Shown here: piece after piece, positions 10,675-19,250 of the stretch | Layout: each line of letters starts with the position of its first letter | How positions within the stretch are numbered: the stretch's first letter is position 1 | Source: Deltaproteobacteria bacterium | GTDB taxonomy: Bacteria; JAMCPX01 | DNA: 35,387 nucleotides | Assembly: GCA_023381995.1 (NCBI GenBank) | Contig: JAMCVD010000109.1 | Location: 2,063-37,449 of the forward strand | Direction: 5' to 3' | Position numbers and translations under genes: made by a program | The notes under the pieces: model-generated | Database searches by the model: none | Told to the model about the DNA's origin: nothing | Seen by the model: the letters and a program-made list of their open reading frames with translations, nothing else

Positions 10675-12198
10675 CTATGTCAGGAACCTCTTTCTGTTGT
10701 CTATGATGTACTCGGCGTTCCTCATCGAGAAAGACATGATCGTGATCTGCGGATTGACGCCCAGGGACGTCGGGAAGACGCTCCCGTCGGAAATGAACAG
10801 GTTTTCCGTGCCGTGCGCCTTGCCGAAGGAGTCCACCACCGTGTGGCCGGCCAGCTCCCCCATCCTTGCGGTACCGAGCGGGTGGAAGGCCATCATCTCG
10901 AAGTCCGTCGTCCTGAGATGGCGCGTGAATAGCTGCGCTATGTCCCGGGACGATTTGAATTCCTGTATCCCGTGGACCCCAGGGTCCACCGTTTTTGCGC
11001 CCGCGGCAAAGAATATTTCCGAGGCGACAGCAATGCCTTTTATAAGCTTTTTCAGATCGTAGGGATGTAGCCTGTACGTGATGAGCGGGCCGCTGTCGAT
11101 GCCCGGTCTCACCGCACCCGAAGAGTTCTTGTCCGACACCATGACCCCGAAGGCCGCCAGATTGTTGTACTCCCGTGCCCGCTTTTTCCCCTCGATGCCT
11201 ATGGGTTGTAGAACGGGGAGGGCTATCTCCGGAGGGACGAAGATGCCCTCGAGCATGATGCCCTCGCTCGAGTATGCATCGACGTAACTGCCCTGCGGGA
11301 CCCCCTTGTAGCCTTCGATGATCTCGTCGAAAAAAGACGTAATACGGGCCGCGGGATGAATGGTCAGGTTTTTCCCCAGCTCCTGCGACAGCTTGATGCC
11401 GTTCTTCTGAAGGATGTAGGGCGTGTATATCGCGCCCGCGGAGAGGACGAGCAGCTTTGGGGACACCGTTATGCCGTACAGCCTGTTGCCCGTCTGCTCG
11501 TTTATGATGCTGCCCTCGATGTGCTTCACCCTACCCGATTCGAGGACGATCGTCTCTGCCTTCGCGTTCGCATAGAACCGTGCGCCCTTTTTTATCGCGG
11601 ACGGAATGAAGTTCAGATGCACGGCCTGCTTTGCATCGTGCGGACAGCCGAACGCACACCTGCCGCATCCGTGGCAGTCTATCATGTTGTGCTTCAGCAT
11701 ACCGTTGCTCAGCCCGAGCGCATCGGCGCCCCTCTTGAAAACGAGGCCGTTTTTGCCGAGCCCCTGAGGGGTTACGGGGATGACGTTGATGGTCTTTTCC
11801 ACGCGCTCAAAATAGGGCTCCATGTCTTTCGGCGATGCCTTTACGACGCCGTATGTGTCCGCCCACTCGTCGAGGACGCCCTCGGGGGTCCTGAAGCACG
11901 TCCCGGAGTTCACCACGGTTGTCCCACCTATGGCCCTGCCGAGGGGGAGAATGATGGAGGTCTTCCCCAGGACGACCGTCGACCCGTAGTCCCTGTAGAG
12001 TATCTTCAGGGACTCTATCGGCTTATACGTGCCGTACCGTTCTTTCGTATAGTAGCCGCCCTCCTCCATGACGACGACATCGATGCCCGCACCGCTGAGG
12101 ACGTCCGCCATCACTGCCCCGCCCGCGCCGGAGCCTATGATGCATACGTCCGGCCTTTCGACCACGTCCTTGTTTATATCGTTATAGGTAAGGAGCAT
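10675..12198 (-). CDS. GMC family oxidoreductase
   Basis: CIIGSGAGGAVMADVLSGAGIDVVVMEEGG; AIGGTTVVNSGTCFRTP; HPLGTARMG; ISDGSVFPTSLGVNPQITIMSFS. Confidence 0.9.
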   Translation of the reverse strand: MLLTYNDINKDVVERPDVCIIGSGAGGAVMADVLSGAGIDVVVMEEGGYYTKERYGTYKPIESLKILYRDYGSTVVLGKTSIILPLGRAIGGTTVVNSGTCFRTPEGVLDEWADTYGVVKASPKDMEPYFERVEKTINVIPVTPQGLGKNGLVFKRGADALGLSNGMLKHNMIDCHGCGRCAFGCPHDAKQAVHLNFIPSAIKKGARFYANAKAETIVLESGRVKHIEGSIINEQTGNRLYGITVSPKLLVLSAGAIYTPYILQKNGIKLSQELGKNLTIHPAARITSFFDEIIEGYKGVPQGSYVDAYSSEGIMLEGIFVPPEIALPVLQPIGIEGKKRAREYNNLAAFGVMVSDKNSSGAVRPGIDSGPLITYRLHPYDLKKLIKGIAVASEIFFAAGAKTVDPGVHGIQEFKSSRDIAQLFTRHLRTTDFEMMAFHPLGTARMGELAGHTVVDSFGKAHGTENLFISDGSVFPTSLGVNPQITIMSFSMRNAEYIIDNRKRFLT

Positions 12199-12199
12199 G

Positions 12200-12610
12200 T
12201 CAATCCTCTCGCAGGCATCCCGGGTGGTAGTCTATGGTGTCCGCCACGGCATCGTTGGAGTAGAACGGCATGAGGATAAGCATCTTCAGCATCAGGAAAA
12301 TATTTCGCTTGGTAGCGAACCTGCTCTTCTCCCAGCCCTCCAGATACCGCAGCCTCTGCTGCGGGCTCATCCCGGTAAAGCTCTTCAATCTTGTAAAAAG
12401 GGGTGCGTACTGGATCGTGTACAGCGCGGTCTTCACAAACTTCAGCGGCAGCTTGGCAAACTGGTCTATGTAGTTGTCGAACAGCAGCGCGGCATCGACG
12501 TCATTGGCACCCGTCTGGAAGGCGCCTCCGGACGGCATAATGGTGTCGGCTATGGCCTGCGTTATAACGTACAGTTTCTGGTCAAACACCTTTAATTCCT
12601 TCATCGCCAT
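12200..12610 (-). CDS. Small protein upstream of the GMC oxidoreductase, gluconate-2-dehydrogenase-subunit-3-like
   Basis: MAMKELKVFDQKLYVITQAIADTIMPSGGAFQTGANDVDAALLFDNYI; immediately adjacent to the GMC gene. Confidence 0.6.
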   Translation of the reverse strand: MAMKELKVFDQKLYVITQAIADTIMPSGGAFQTGANDVDAALLFDNYIDQFAKLPLKFVKTALYTIQYAPLFTRLKSFTGMSPQQRLRYLEGWEKSRFATKRNIFLMLKMLILMPFYSNDAVADTIDYHPGCLRED

Positions 12611-12649
12611 ACATTCGTCTCCTCTCAAATCTCCAGCCCCGTTCCCCGT

Positions 12650-12690
12650 AAAAAGACGTGCCCTGCCTCCTTCTGTCGTGAGGGCAGGGC
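12650..12690 (-). terminator. Rho-independent-like terminator downstream of folK
   Basis: Minus strand: GCCCTGCC-loop-GGCAGGGC stem followed by ACGTCTTTTT. Confidence 0.6.
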
Positions 12691-12696
12691 CTCTCG

Positions 12697-13239
12697 CTAA
12701 ATGGTCCTTTTCCCTGCCCGCGGATAGTCCGTCTTTTTACGGCACCCTACGGAATGCCTGTCTTTCAGCATATATTTTAATTCATCCATAGTCAATCTAA
12801 ATAAAGGATGTACCAGATCCGGCGCTATCTCCGAAAGCGGGCCAAGCACAAACAGCCTCCGGTGGAACCGCGGGTGGGGTACGATCAACTCCCTCGTATA
12901 GATTATGCGCCTGCCGTATATGATTATATCTATATCGATTGTACGTGAACCGTACAGGGGCGGGTCCGGGGGCAGCCTTTTTGTGTCCCTGCCGAGCTCC
13001 CGTTCCGTGCCCTGCGTCGATCCGAGCAGTTGAAACGGGGTCAGGTCCGTCCGAACAGCGCAGCACAGGTTCAGGAAGTCCCTCGTGCCTTTCACCATAT
13101 CGACCGGTGCGGTCTCGTAGATGGATGACACCCTGACGACGTCCGTGCCCGGATACGCGGAGACCCGATCGAGCGCACGGAGCAGAAGTGCCTCTCTGTT
13201 GCCCGTGTTTGAGCCCAGCGACAGATAGACCGTTTCCAT
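12697..13239 (-). CDS. folK: 2-amino-4-hydroxy-6-hydroxymethyldihydropteridine diphosphokinase
   Basis: METVYLSLGSNTGNREALLLRAL...YETAPVDMVKGTRDFLNLCCAV...GSRTIDIDIIIYGRRII...VPHPRFHRRLFVLGPLSEIAPDLVHP. Confidence 0.93.
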   Translation of the reverse strand: METVYLSLGSNTGNREALLLRALDRVSAYPGTDVVRVSSIYETAPVDMVKGTRDFLNLCCAVRTDLTPFQLLGSTQGTERELGRDTKRLPPDPPLYGSRTIDIDIIIYGRRIIYTRELIVPHPRFHRRLFVLGPLSEIAPDLVHPLFRLTMDELKYMLKDRHSVGCRKKTDYPRAGKRTI

Positions 13240-13250
13240 GGCCTGCCCGG

Positions 13251-15899
13251 TCACGGCGATGGGCGCGCTATGAAATGGTACCAGTTGTGCGCGACCTCGT
13301 TGCCGCTGTCGTCGTTCAGGGCCATAGAGAGCGTGTAGTGCAGGTCCGCCGTGCACGGCGGGAGCGGAACGGTCGTCGTCGTCACGTTCGTGGAGCTGTC
13401 TGCCGGGACCGTGACGTCCATCGTTCCGCTCGCGACGGTAGCGACGGTCGCCTGGCTGCCGATGGTGACCGTCGTAAGCACGGGCATGCTGTTCTCGAGC
13501 TGCCCCTTCGTCAGAGGGCTTATGATCCCGTCGTCGAGCCCGGTCGCATCGCCCGTGATGTACGTGCTGTCGGTCTGCCTGTCCAGTCGGTAGGAGAGCG
13601 CAAGCCGCAGAGGATCGAAGAGGTCGTTCACGACGAAGACGGGGAGCGTGACCGTCGTGCCGCACCGGTATACGTTGTAGCCGTGCTGAACGGCCACCAT
13701 GACGGGCTGATCGACCATGGACACCCAGTCGTACGCTGTGAGCGGCGTCCTGTTCCAGTCCACGATGCCCCATGCCATGGAGGGCCACCAGTCGTTCAGC
13801 ATGAACTGGAACTCCGAGTACGTGGGGGCGTACTTGTGTATCCGCGTGTCCTCGATGAGGTACTTGCTCACGGCGGCCTGATAGAGCTGGCTCGCCGCGG
13901 CCCATGAATCGAAGTCCGGGTACGAGGACGGCTTTCCTATATAGAGGCTCTGGACAGGTATCTGAAGGTCGTGGTACTGCCATGCGTATATCGTCGAGGT
14001 CGTCACGTCGGCGGGCCACCACTCCGCGCCGAGCTCCTGTTCCATGACCGGCCCGATGGCATAGGGTATAGCCTCTGCCCCGAACTCTATGGGAAAGGGG
14101 ATGGGGTTGCTGTCTATATCGAAGCTGTTGCCCGTATACCAGCCGTAGTATGTCGTAGAGTCATCGCCTCTATTGCCGCTCTCGTGGACGGGTATGTTTT
14201 TTACAATGGCCGTCGCGATGGAGTAGAGCGCATCATCGATCACCCTGTTGAAGCTCTTGTCCAGGAAGGTGCCGGACGGCGCGCTGCCCAAGGGCACGGG
14301 CGAGGCGGGGCAATCGTCCTCCGTGCTGCTGACGGGGAAGAAGCTGTAGAACGGCTCGTCGTGCAGCGTCCAGAAAAGCAGAGAGGGGTGGTTATACTCG
14401 AGGTAGAGGGCCGAGGGGAGCATCCTCTTGATCACCTCGAGGTTGTTCGTGAGCGCAGGGTCGCCGTCCGGCCTTTCGAAGTCGCAGATGCTGTATTCCC
14501 ATATCAGGCTGAAGTTATAGAACACGCCGATCCCCTGCTGGTCCGCGGTGGAGAGCAGCGCCTGGGGCTCGATATGGTCGTGTATGACGAATGCGTCCAT
14601 GCCCGCGTCCTTCATGAGCGTATAGTCGGCCAGGTATGTGCCGTCCGTTATATGGGACATCCACTCGGTGGGTATGTAGTTCGTGCCCCGGAGGAAGATC
14701 CGCCTCCCGTTGAGCTCGAAGTACGTGCTCCCGTCATCCGCCGTTACCTGCTTGAACGCCCGTACGCCGAACGTATCGTCCCGGACGTCCTCGAGCACGC
14801 CGTTATAGGAGACCGAGAAGCTCGCCCTGTAGAGCGCCGGAGAGCCCGCCTCCGGGTGATCGTAGAGCCACCATAATGCCGGTTTGTCGATCGTGAATTT
14901 CGCGGTAAAGTGGTTCTCGCCCGGTTTGAGCTGCACGTCGATCGTGAACGTGTTCCTGTATACGGTCCCGGGCAGGTCGACGTACGTGGCCACGGAGACC
15001 GGTAGAGGCAAGCTGTCCGCGTCTGTGAGGAAGTAGTCTATGAAGACATCGGCCTTCGAATAGTCGCTACTCAGCTCCGGTGTTATGAATACCCAGTCCC
15101 ACCTGACGTCCCTGTACGACTTTATAGAGACGGGCCTGTAGATACCGCCCGTGCCCATGGACTGCACGTCGTCCGGTAGCAGCGAGTCCCCGGGCCTGGT
15201 ATCGTGATAGTCGAGTATGCCTTTGATCCAGACCTTCTCCGCCATCTGTGTGTCGCCGGCATTCGACTCCGCGATCCCGAACGAGGGGTCCGACGGGTTT
15301 ATGACCTTTACGGCAAGAACGTTGTCGCCTGTTTTCGCTATGCCAGTTACGTCGAACATGATGGGGTCGAAATAGCCTTCGTGTTCCCCGAGGAGCGTAC
15401 CGTTGAGCCAGACCTTCGCAAAGTAATCCACCCCCTTGAGTACGAGGGCATTGTGGGCCTTCGCCTGTGCGTCCGTGAGGGTGAAATGGTCCCTGTACCA
15501 GACCGCCCCGTAGTACTTCTCGAGGCCCGGAACGTCGACTTGATAGTTGTCCGGCACGGTGACCGTGAGCCATGAGGAATCGTCGTACCGGGGTGCAAAA
15601 AACGGCACCTTCTGGGTCTCGCCTATGCCGACGGCATCCGTTGTAAACGCGTACGACCCGTCGAGCATGATGGTGCCGGACACATCCTCGGAGACATAGG
15701 AGCCGGCGGCGTCCGCGCGTACGCTGCCCGGGGACACATGCTGTGCTGACGCGAGGCCGGCAAAGATGGAATTCGGCATGACCGGGAACGACGTGTCTAT
15801 CGCCGGCCGGACCGTCGTAACAACGGACGTCTTCGCACAGGCGGACAGGAGGAGCGCCGCCCCTACCGCGGTCATCAAGAATTTGAGCCCCGTTTTCAT
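13251..15899 (-). CDS. Glycoside hydrolase family 2-like lipoprotein (beta-galactosidase/mannosidase type)
   Basis: Lipobox LLLSACAKT; jelly-roll YDDSSWLTVTVPDNYQVDVPG...GAVWYRDHFTLTDAQAKAHNALVLKGVDYFAKVWLNGTLLGEHEGYFDPIMFDVT; ELNGRRIFLRGTNYIPTEW. Confidence 0.82.
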   Translation of the reverse strand: MKTGLKFLMTAVGAALLLSACAKTSVVTTVRPAIDTSFPVMPNSIFAGLASAQHVSPGSVRADAAGSYVSEDVSGTIMLDGSYAFTTDAVGIGETQKVPFFAPRYDDSSWLTVTVPDNYQVDVPGLEKYYGAVWYRDHFTLTDAQAKAHNALVLKGVDYFAKVWLNGTLLGEHEGYFDPIMFDVTGIAKTGDNVLAVKVINPSDPSFGIAESNAGDTQMAEKVWIKGILDYHDTRPGDSLLPDDVQSMGTGGIYRPVSIKSYRDVRWDWVFITPELSSDYSKADVFIDYFLTDADSLPLPVSVATYVDLPGTVYRNTFTIDVQLKPGENHFTAKFTIDKPALWWLYDHPEAGSPALYRASFSVSYNGVLEDVRDDTFGVRAFKQVTADDGSTYFELNGRRIFLRGTNYIPTEWMSHITDGTYLADYTLMKDAGMDAFVIHDHIEPQALLSTADQQGIGVFYNFSLIWEYSICDFERPDGDPALTNNLEVIKRMLPSALYLEYNHPSLLFWTLHDEPFYSFFPVSSTEDDCPASPVPLGSAPSGTFLDKSFNRVIDDALYSIATAIVKNIPVHESGNRGDDSTTYYGWYTGNSFDIDSNPIPFPIEFGAEAIPYAIGPVMEQELGAEWWPADVTTSTIYAWQYHDLQIPVQSLYIGKPSSYPDFDSWAAASQLYQAAVSKYLIEDTRIHKYAPTYSEFQFMLNDWWPSMAWGIVDWNRTPLTAYDWVSMVDQPVMVAVQHGYNVYRCGTTVTLPVFVVNDLFDPLRLALSYRLDRQTDSTYITGDATGLDDGIISPLTKGQLENSMPVLTTVTIGSQATVATVASGTMDVTVPADSSTNVTTTTVPLPPCTADLHYTLSMALNDDSGNEVAHNWYHFIARPSP

Positions 15900-16141
15900 T
15901 GCCTTTGCTTATAGCCCTCCAAAGCGACCGTGGCAAGCCTTTCAAGGGAGAGGGACGTCCGTCTCCGACTCCCTGTATCCGACGTGCCTGTAAGCGCAAG
16001 ATCGAGTATCCGCTCGACGGACGCGAAGTACGGCGTCCATATCGACGTGGGGAATGGCGTTGTCCATACGTATTCAGATGAGTCGTATTTTGCAACGGTC
16101 GGATCCCGGGTAAGCCGTAAGCTCTTTGGTAGCAATGACAA
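15896..16141 (-). pseudogene. Possible remnant of a gene co-oriented with the GH2 gene
   Basis: Frame ...YDSSEYVWTTPFPTSIWTPYFASVERILDLALTGTSDTGSRRRTSLSLERLATVALEGYKQRQ* ends in an ATGA overlap with the GH2 start; upstream frame unclear. Confidence 0.25.
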
Positions 16142-16316
16142 CGGGATCGTATCTCGCCGTCGTGCGGTCCCACAGTACTGAACAGCCGCAAGAAACTCCG
16201 TTTCTCACGATAGGGATGAATTTTTCTCTTGACAGGGGCACGTTAAATGGGTGCCCCCTTTCCTTCCTAATTATCCCATCAGCGGCTGGAGACGACTTGT
16301 TGACGACTTTATATTT

Positions 16317-16557
16317 GGTTCCTCTCCCCTTTGTGATCATGAAGAAAGAGTTTTCTCCTCTGCTCGTAAAACAAAGCTCTTTTCGGTAAAGGGGGTTACG
16401 ACCCATAACGTCTCTGTATTTCCATAGCGAGAGAGAAGCAGTCCACGCAGAGTACCACGGAAGCATTGCAGGCAGTCCGGATGTGCTTCCCTTCGCAGTG
16501 TCGAACACTCTTTCTTTTTGTTCTATCAGTCCCATAATCACTTTTGGGATAAGAGCC
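16317..16557. mobile_element. MITE-like element, copy A (241 bp, imperfect TIRs)
   Basis: Begins GGTTCCTCTCCCCTTTGTGATCATG, ends CATAATCACTTTTGGGATAAGAGCC; flanked by perfect 8-bp repeats TTATATTT at 16309-16316 and 16558-16565; ~98% identical to copy B. Confidence 0.9.
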
Positions 16558-16655
16558 TTATATTTGAAATCAAAAACGCCGATAAGAATATTCAAATTCA
16601 TGATCCGTCATGTGTCCGGAAAGCAAGCCTTCCGGCCATAAGTGTTGACAGCTTG

Positions 16656-16684
16656 TTGACAACTTTCAAATTTAAAAGGATGAT
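16656..16684 (+). promoter_or_regulatory. Candidate sigma70-type promoter upstream of the agarase-like lipoprotein gene
   Basis: TTGACA (16656-16661), 17-bp spacer, GATGAT (16679-16684). Confidence 0.35.
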
Positions 16685-16810
16685 ACAGTTGTCACGTAAT
16701 GTCGTCCCTGCCCGTATTCCTGCTGCACGCTGCTCCGGCCGCGGCCTGCCCTGTTGTAAAATGTCCCGTGCTGTTGTACGTATGTCCCTTGTAATGAAAA
16801 GGGGGCCAGC

Positions 16811-19132
16811 ATGGAGCTGAGGAAGAAGGCATTGCTTCTCGCATGCGCAGCGGTCGTCTCGGTCGCGGGCTGCTCCCGCAGCCAGTCGGCCGGGCCGTCA
16901 TTGCCGCTCCGGTTCGACAGGTACGGCGGCCTGAGCAGTGTGTCCGGGCACAACACATCCGGCTTTTTCAGGACGGAGCTCATAGACAGAAGGTGGGTGT
17001 TCGTCGATCCCGACAACCATGCGTTCCTTTCCCTGGGAGCAAACCATGTCAGCTTTTCGGCAGACGACGTGCCGTTGTTCGGCTTTTCGGAGTACAACCA
17101 TAACCTGCTGTCGCTTTTCCCATCGAGCTTCCCGCAGTACGCACTGCAGCAGTGGACACAGGACGTCATGGACAGGTATGCGGAGATCGGCTTTAACACG
17201 CTCGGCAACTGGTCCGAGGACGGACTCACCGTTTTTCACGACTCCATACCGTACACGTTCACCATGGGCTTCGTGGGCGCGGTGGAAGGCGGGTTCGGCC
17301 CCAACGACTGCCCCGCGGCAAGCCATGGCTTTTCCTCGGACTTCCCGGACGTGTTCGATCCGAGGTTCAGGCAGGACGCCTATGCCTATGCACGGGAGGC
17401 CATCGGCCAGGGCACGGTTGCGGACCCGTGGCTCATCGGGTATTTCATCGACAACGAGCTGTCGTGGTTCGGCGGCGCGCAGCTCATCTATAACCCAGGC
17501 TACACCCTTGCGGACGACTACATCGGGTTGCCCTCCACGTACGCGGGCAAGCAGTACTGGGTAAACATCTTCCTGCAGAAGGAACGGGGCTACAGCCTCG
17601 ACAGACTGGACCAGCTCTACGGGACGTCCTTTACGAGCTGGACGCAGGTCCTCGATACGACGAAGCTGCCGAACAGCGCCCAGTACCCGCAGATACAGGC
17701 GGACAAGCAGGCCTTCCTCTACGATATAGCAAGTACGTACTTCTCGGTCACGGACGGCGCGCTGAAATCTGTTGATCCGAACCACCTGGACCTCTGTGCA
17801 CGGTTCGCATCGGATGCGCCGGACCAGGTCATTGTAGCGGCATCGCAGTACTGCGATGCGATCAGCGTCAACGACTACTACGCGCTCGATAACGTTACGT
17901 CCAACCAGATACTCGGGGACCCCGTGAAGAGATGGACCCGGTTTTTTACGTTGAGCATGACGGACAATACATATGGTAAGCCCTTTATCCAATCGGAGTT
18001 CGGCACAAGGGGAGACGATGCTGGCCTACCGGACACACGGGGCGCTGGCTGGAGCGTGAGGACCCAGAACGACAGAGTTCAGTTCTACGACGACGACCTG
18101 CAGAGGCTGCTCGGAATACAGGTCAGGGGCATCACATTTATGGCGGGCTTCCACTGGTTCGAATGGACGGACGAGCCGGCGACGGGCAGGTTCGACGGCG
18201 AAAACAGCAACTACGGGCTGGTCGACATAAAGGATGAGGCCTACACCACGGTGTTCGACGGCATGGCGAACACCGTAAAGTCGCTGATGTACGGGCTCGA
18301 TCGGGAAACGCCCCAGGTGCTGGCACCGCCCGGCTTCATTACCGAGTCGACGCTCTCGGACAATGCCGTGGATCTGAGCTGGGGCCCTGTGCGGGGGGCG
18401 TCCGGCTACCGCGTCATCGTTTCCCCGTTCAGGACCATGCCGGACAGGTTCACCATGGAGATCGACGATGTCGTCACGACTCACTGTACGCTCCCATCCC
18501 CCCTACCGCAGGGCACGTGGTGGTTCGGTGTCCAGGCCGTGGGACAGGGGAACGTTCGGAGCGACGTCAGCACGCTGTCGGACTTTACGATAACCTCATC
18601 CATGAACGACGCACAGTCCTGTATGGACATCGAAGACCCGGGGTGCTTTACGAACGACATACCGGACACATTCCCCGCGCCGGACAATACGCTGGGCAGC
18701 GGCGCTGCCATGCCTGTCACGGCCATACGGAACACCGGCACACAGTCGCTCATGATCGTCTTTACGCTGAACAGCCTTGCACTGCAGTCAGGTTTGCCGC
18801 AGGACGCGACGGTCGCGCTTGGCATGAACCGGCCCCTGCCCTTGAACGGTGCCAGTACGCTCTCTTTCGACGTCTACCCGGAAGTCGTCTACACGCCGTC
18901 CGGCGCGTACAGGAGTGCAACGGACTTCGTACACCTGAGGCTGCTGAGCGGCGGTGCGATCGTGTACGATAGTCCCCTGCCGTCCTCCCTGCCGCCGTAC
19001 TCGTGGTCCACCGTGGGCGTCCCGATCTCGGGCACGGACGTGACGCCGGTGTTCTACATCGACGCCCGTTCTGGCGACATCCCATGGGACCAGCGGATCG
19101 TCTTCTCCATGGACAACATGATCCTAAAATAG
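16811..19132 (+). CDS. Agarase-like / beta-galactosidase-like glycoside hydrolase lipoprotein with FN3 domain
   Basis: Lipobox VVSVAGCSRS; SGFFRTELIDRRWVFVDPDNHAFLSLGANHVSFS; IGYFIDNELSWFGG; FN3-like LAPPGFITESTLSDNAVDLSWGPVRGASGYRVIV. Confidence 0.75.
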   Translation: MELRKKALLLACAAVVSVAGCSRSQSAGPSLPLRFDRYGGLSSVSGHNTSGFFRTELIDRRWVFVDPDNHAFLSLGANHVSFSADDVPLFGFSEYNHNLLSLFPSSFPQYALQQWTQDVMDRYAEIGFNTLGNWSEDGLTVFHDSIPYTFTMGFVGAVEGGFGPNDCPAASHGFSSDFPDVFDPRFRQDAYAYAREAIGQGTVADPWLIGYFIDNELSWFGGAQLIYNPGYTLADDYIGLPSTYAGKQYWVNIFLQKERGYSLDRLDQLYGTSFTSWTQVLDTTKLPNSAQYPQIQADKQAFLYDIASTYFSVTDGALKSVDPNHLDLCARFASDAPDQVIVAASQYCDAISVNDYYALDNVTSNQILGDPVKRWTRFFTLSMTDNTYGKPFIQSEFGTRGDDAGLPDTRGAGWSVRTQNDRVQFYDDDLQRLLGIQVRGITFMAGFHWFEWTDEPATGRFDGENSNYGLVDIKDEAYTTVFDGMANTVKSLMYGLDRETPQVLAPPGFITESTLSDNAVDLSWGPVRGASGYRVIVSPFRTMPDRFTMEIDDVVTTHCTLPSPLPQGTWWFGVQAVGQGNVRSDVSTLSDFTITSSMNDAQSCMDIEDPGCFTNDIPDTFPAPDNTLGSGAAMPVTAIRNTGTQSLMIVFTLNSLALQSGLPQDATVALGMNRPLPLNGASTLSFDVYPEVVYTPSGAYRSATDFVHLRLLSGGAIVYDSPLPSSLPPYSWSTVGVPISGTDVTPVFYIDARSGDIPWDQRIVFSMDNMILK

Positions 19133-19250
19133 GCTCGTATCAAAAAAGTGATCATGGAGCGAACGCGGCAAGGGGGGGAAAGCTTTATTCGCCTTTCCGC
19201 CGTGTCTGCTTGACATACCGCTCGCTTATCATCTAAACATTGTTGCTATC

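Noticed and set aside
16074-16601. 175-aa minus-strand ORF as a real protein
   Set aside because: Most of it is the MITE copy A read in its open frame; flanking sequence is not protein-like enough to support a gene.
16898-17992. 364-aa minus-strand ORF
   Set aside because: Antisense shadow of the agarase-like gene.
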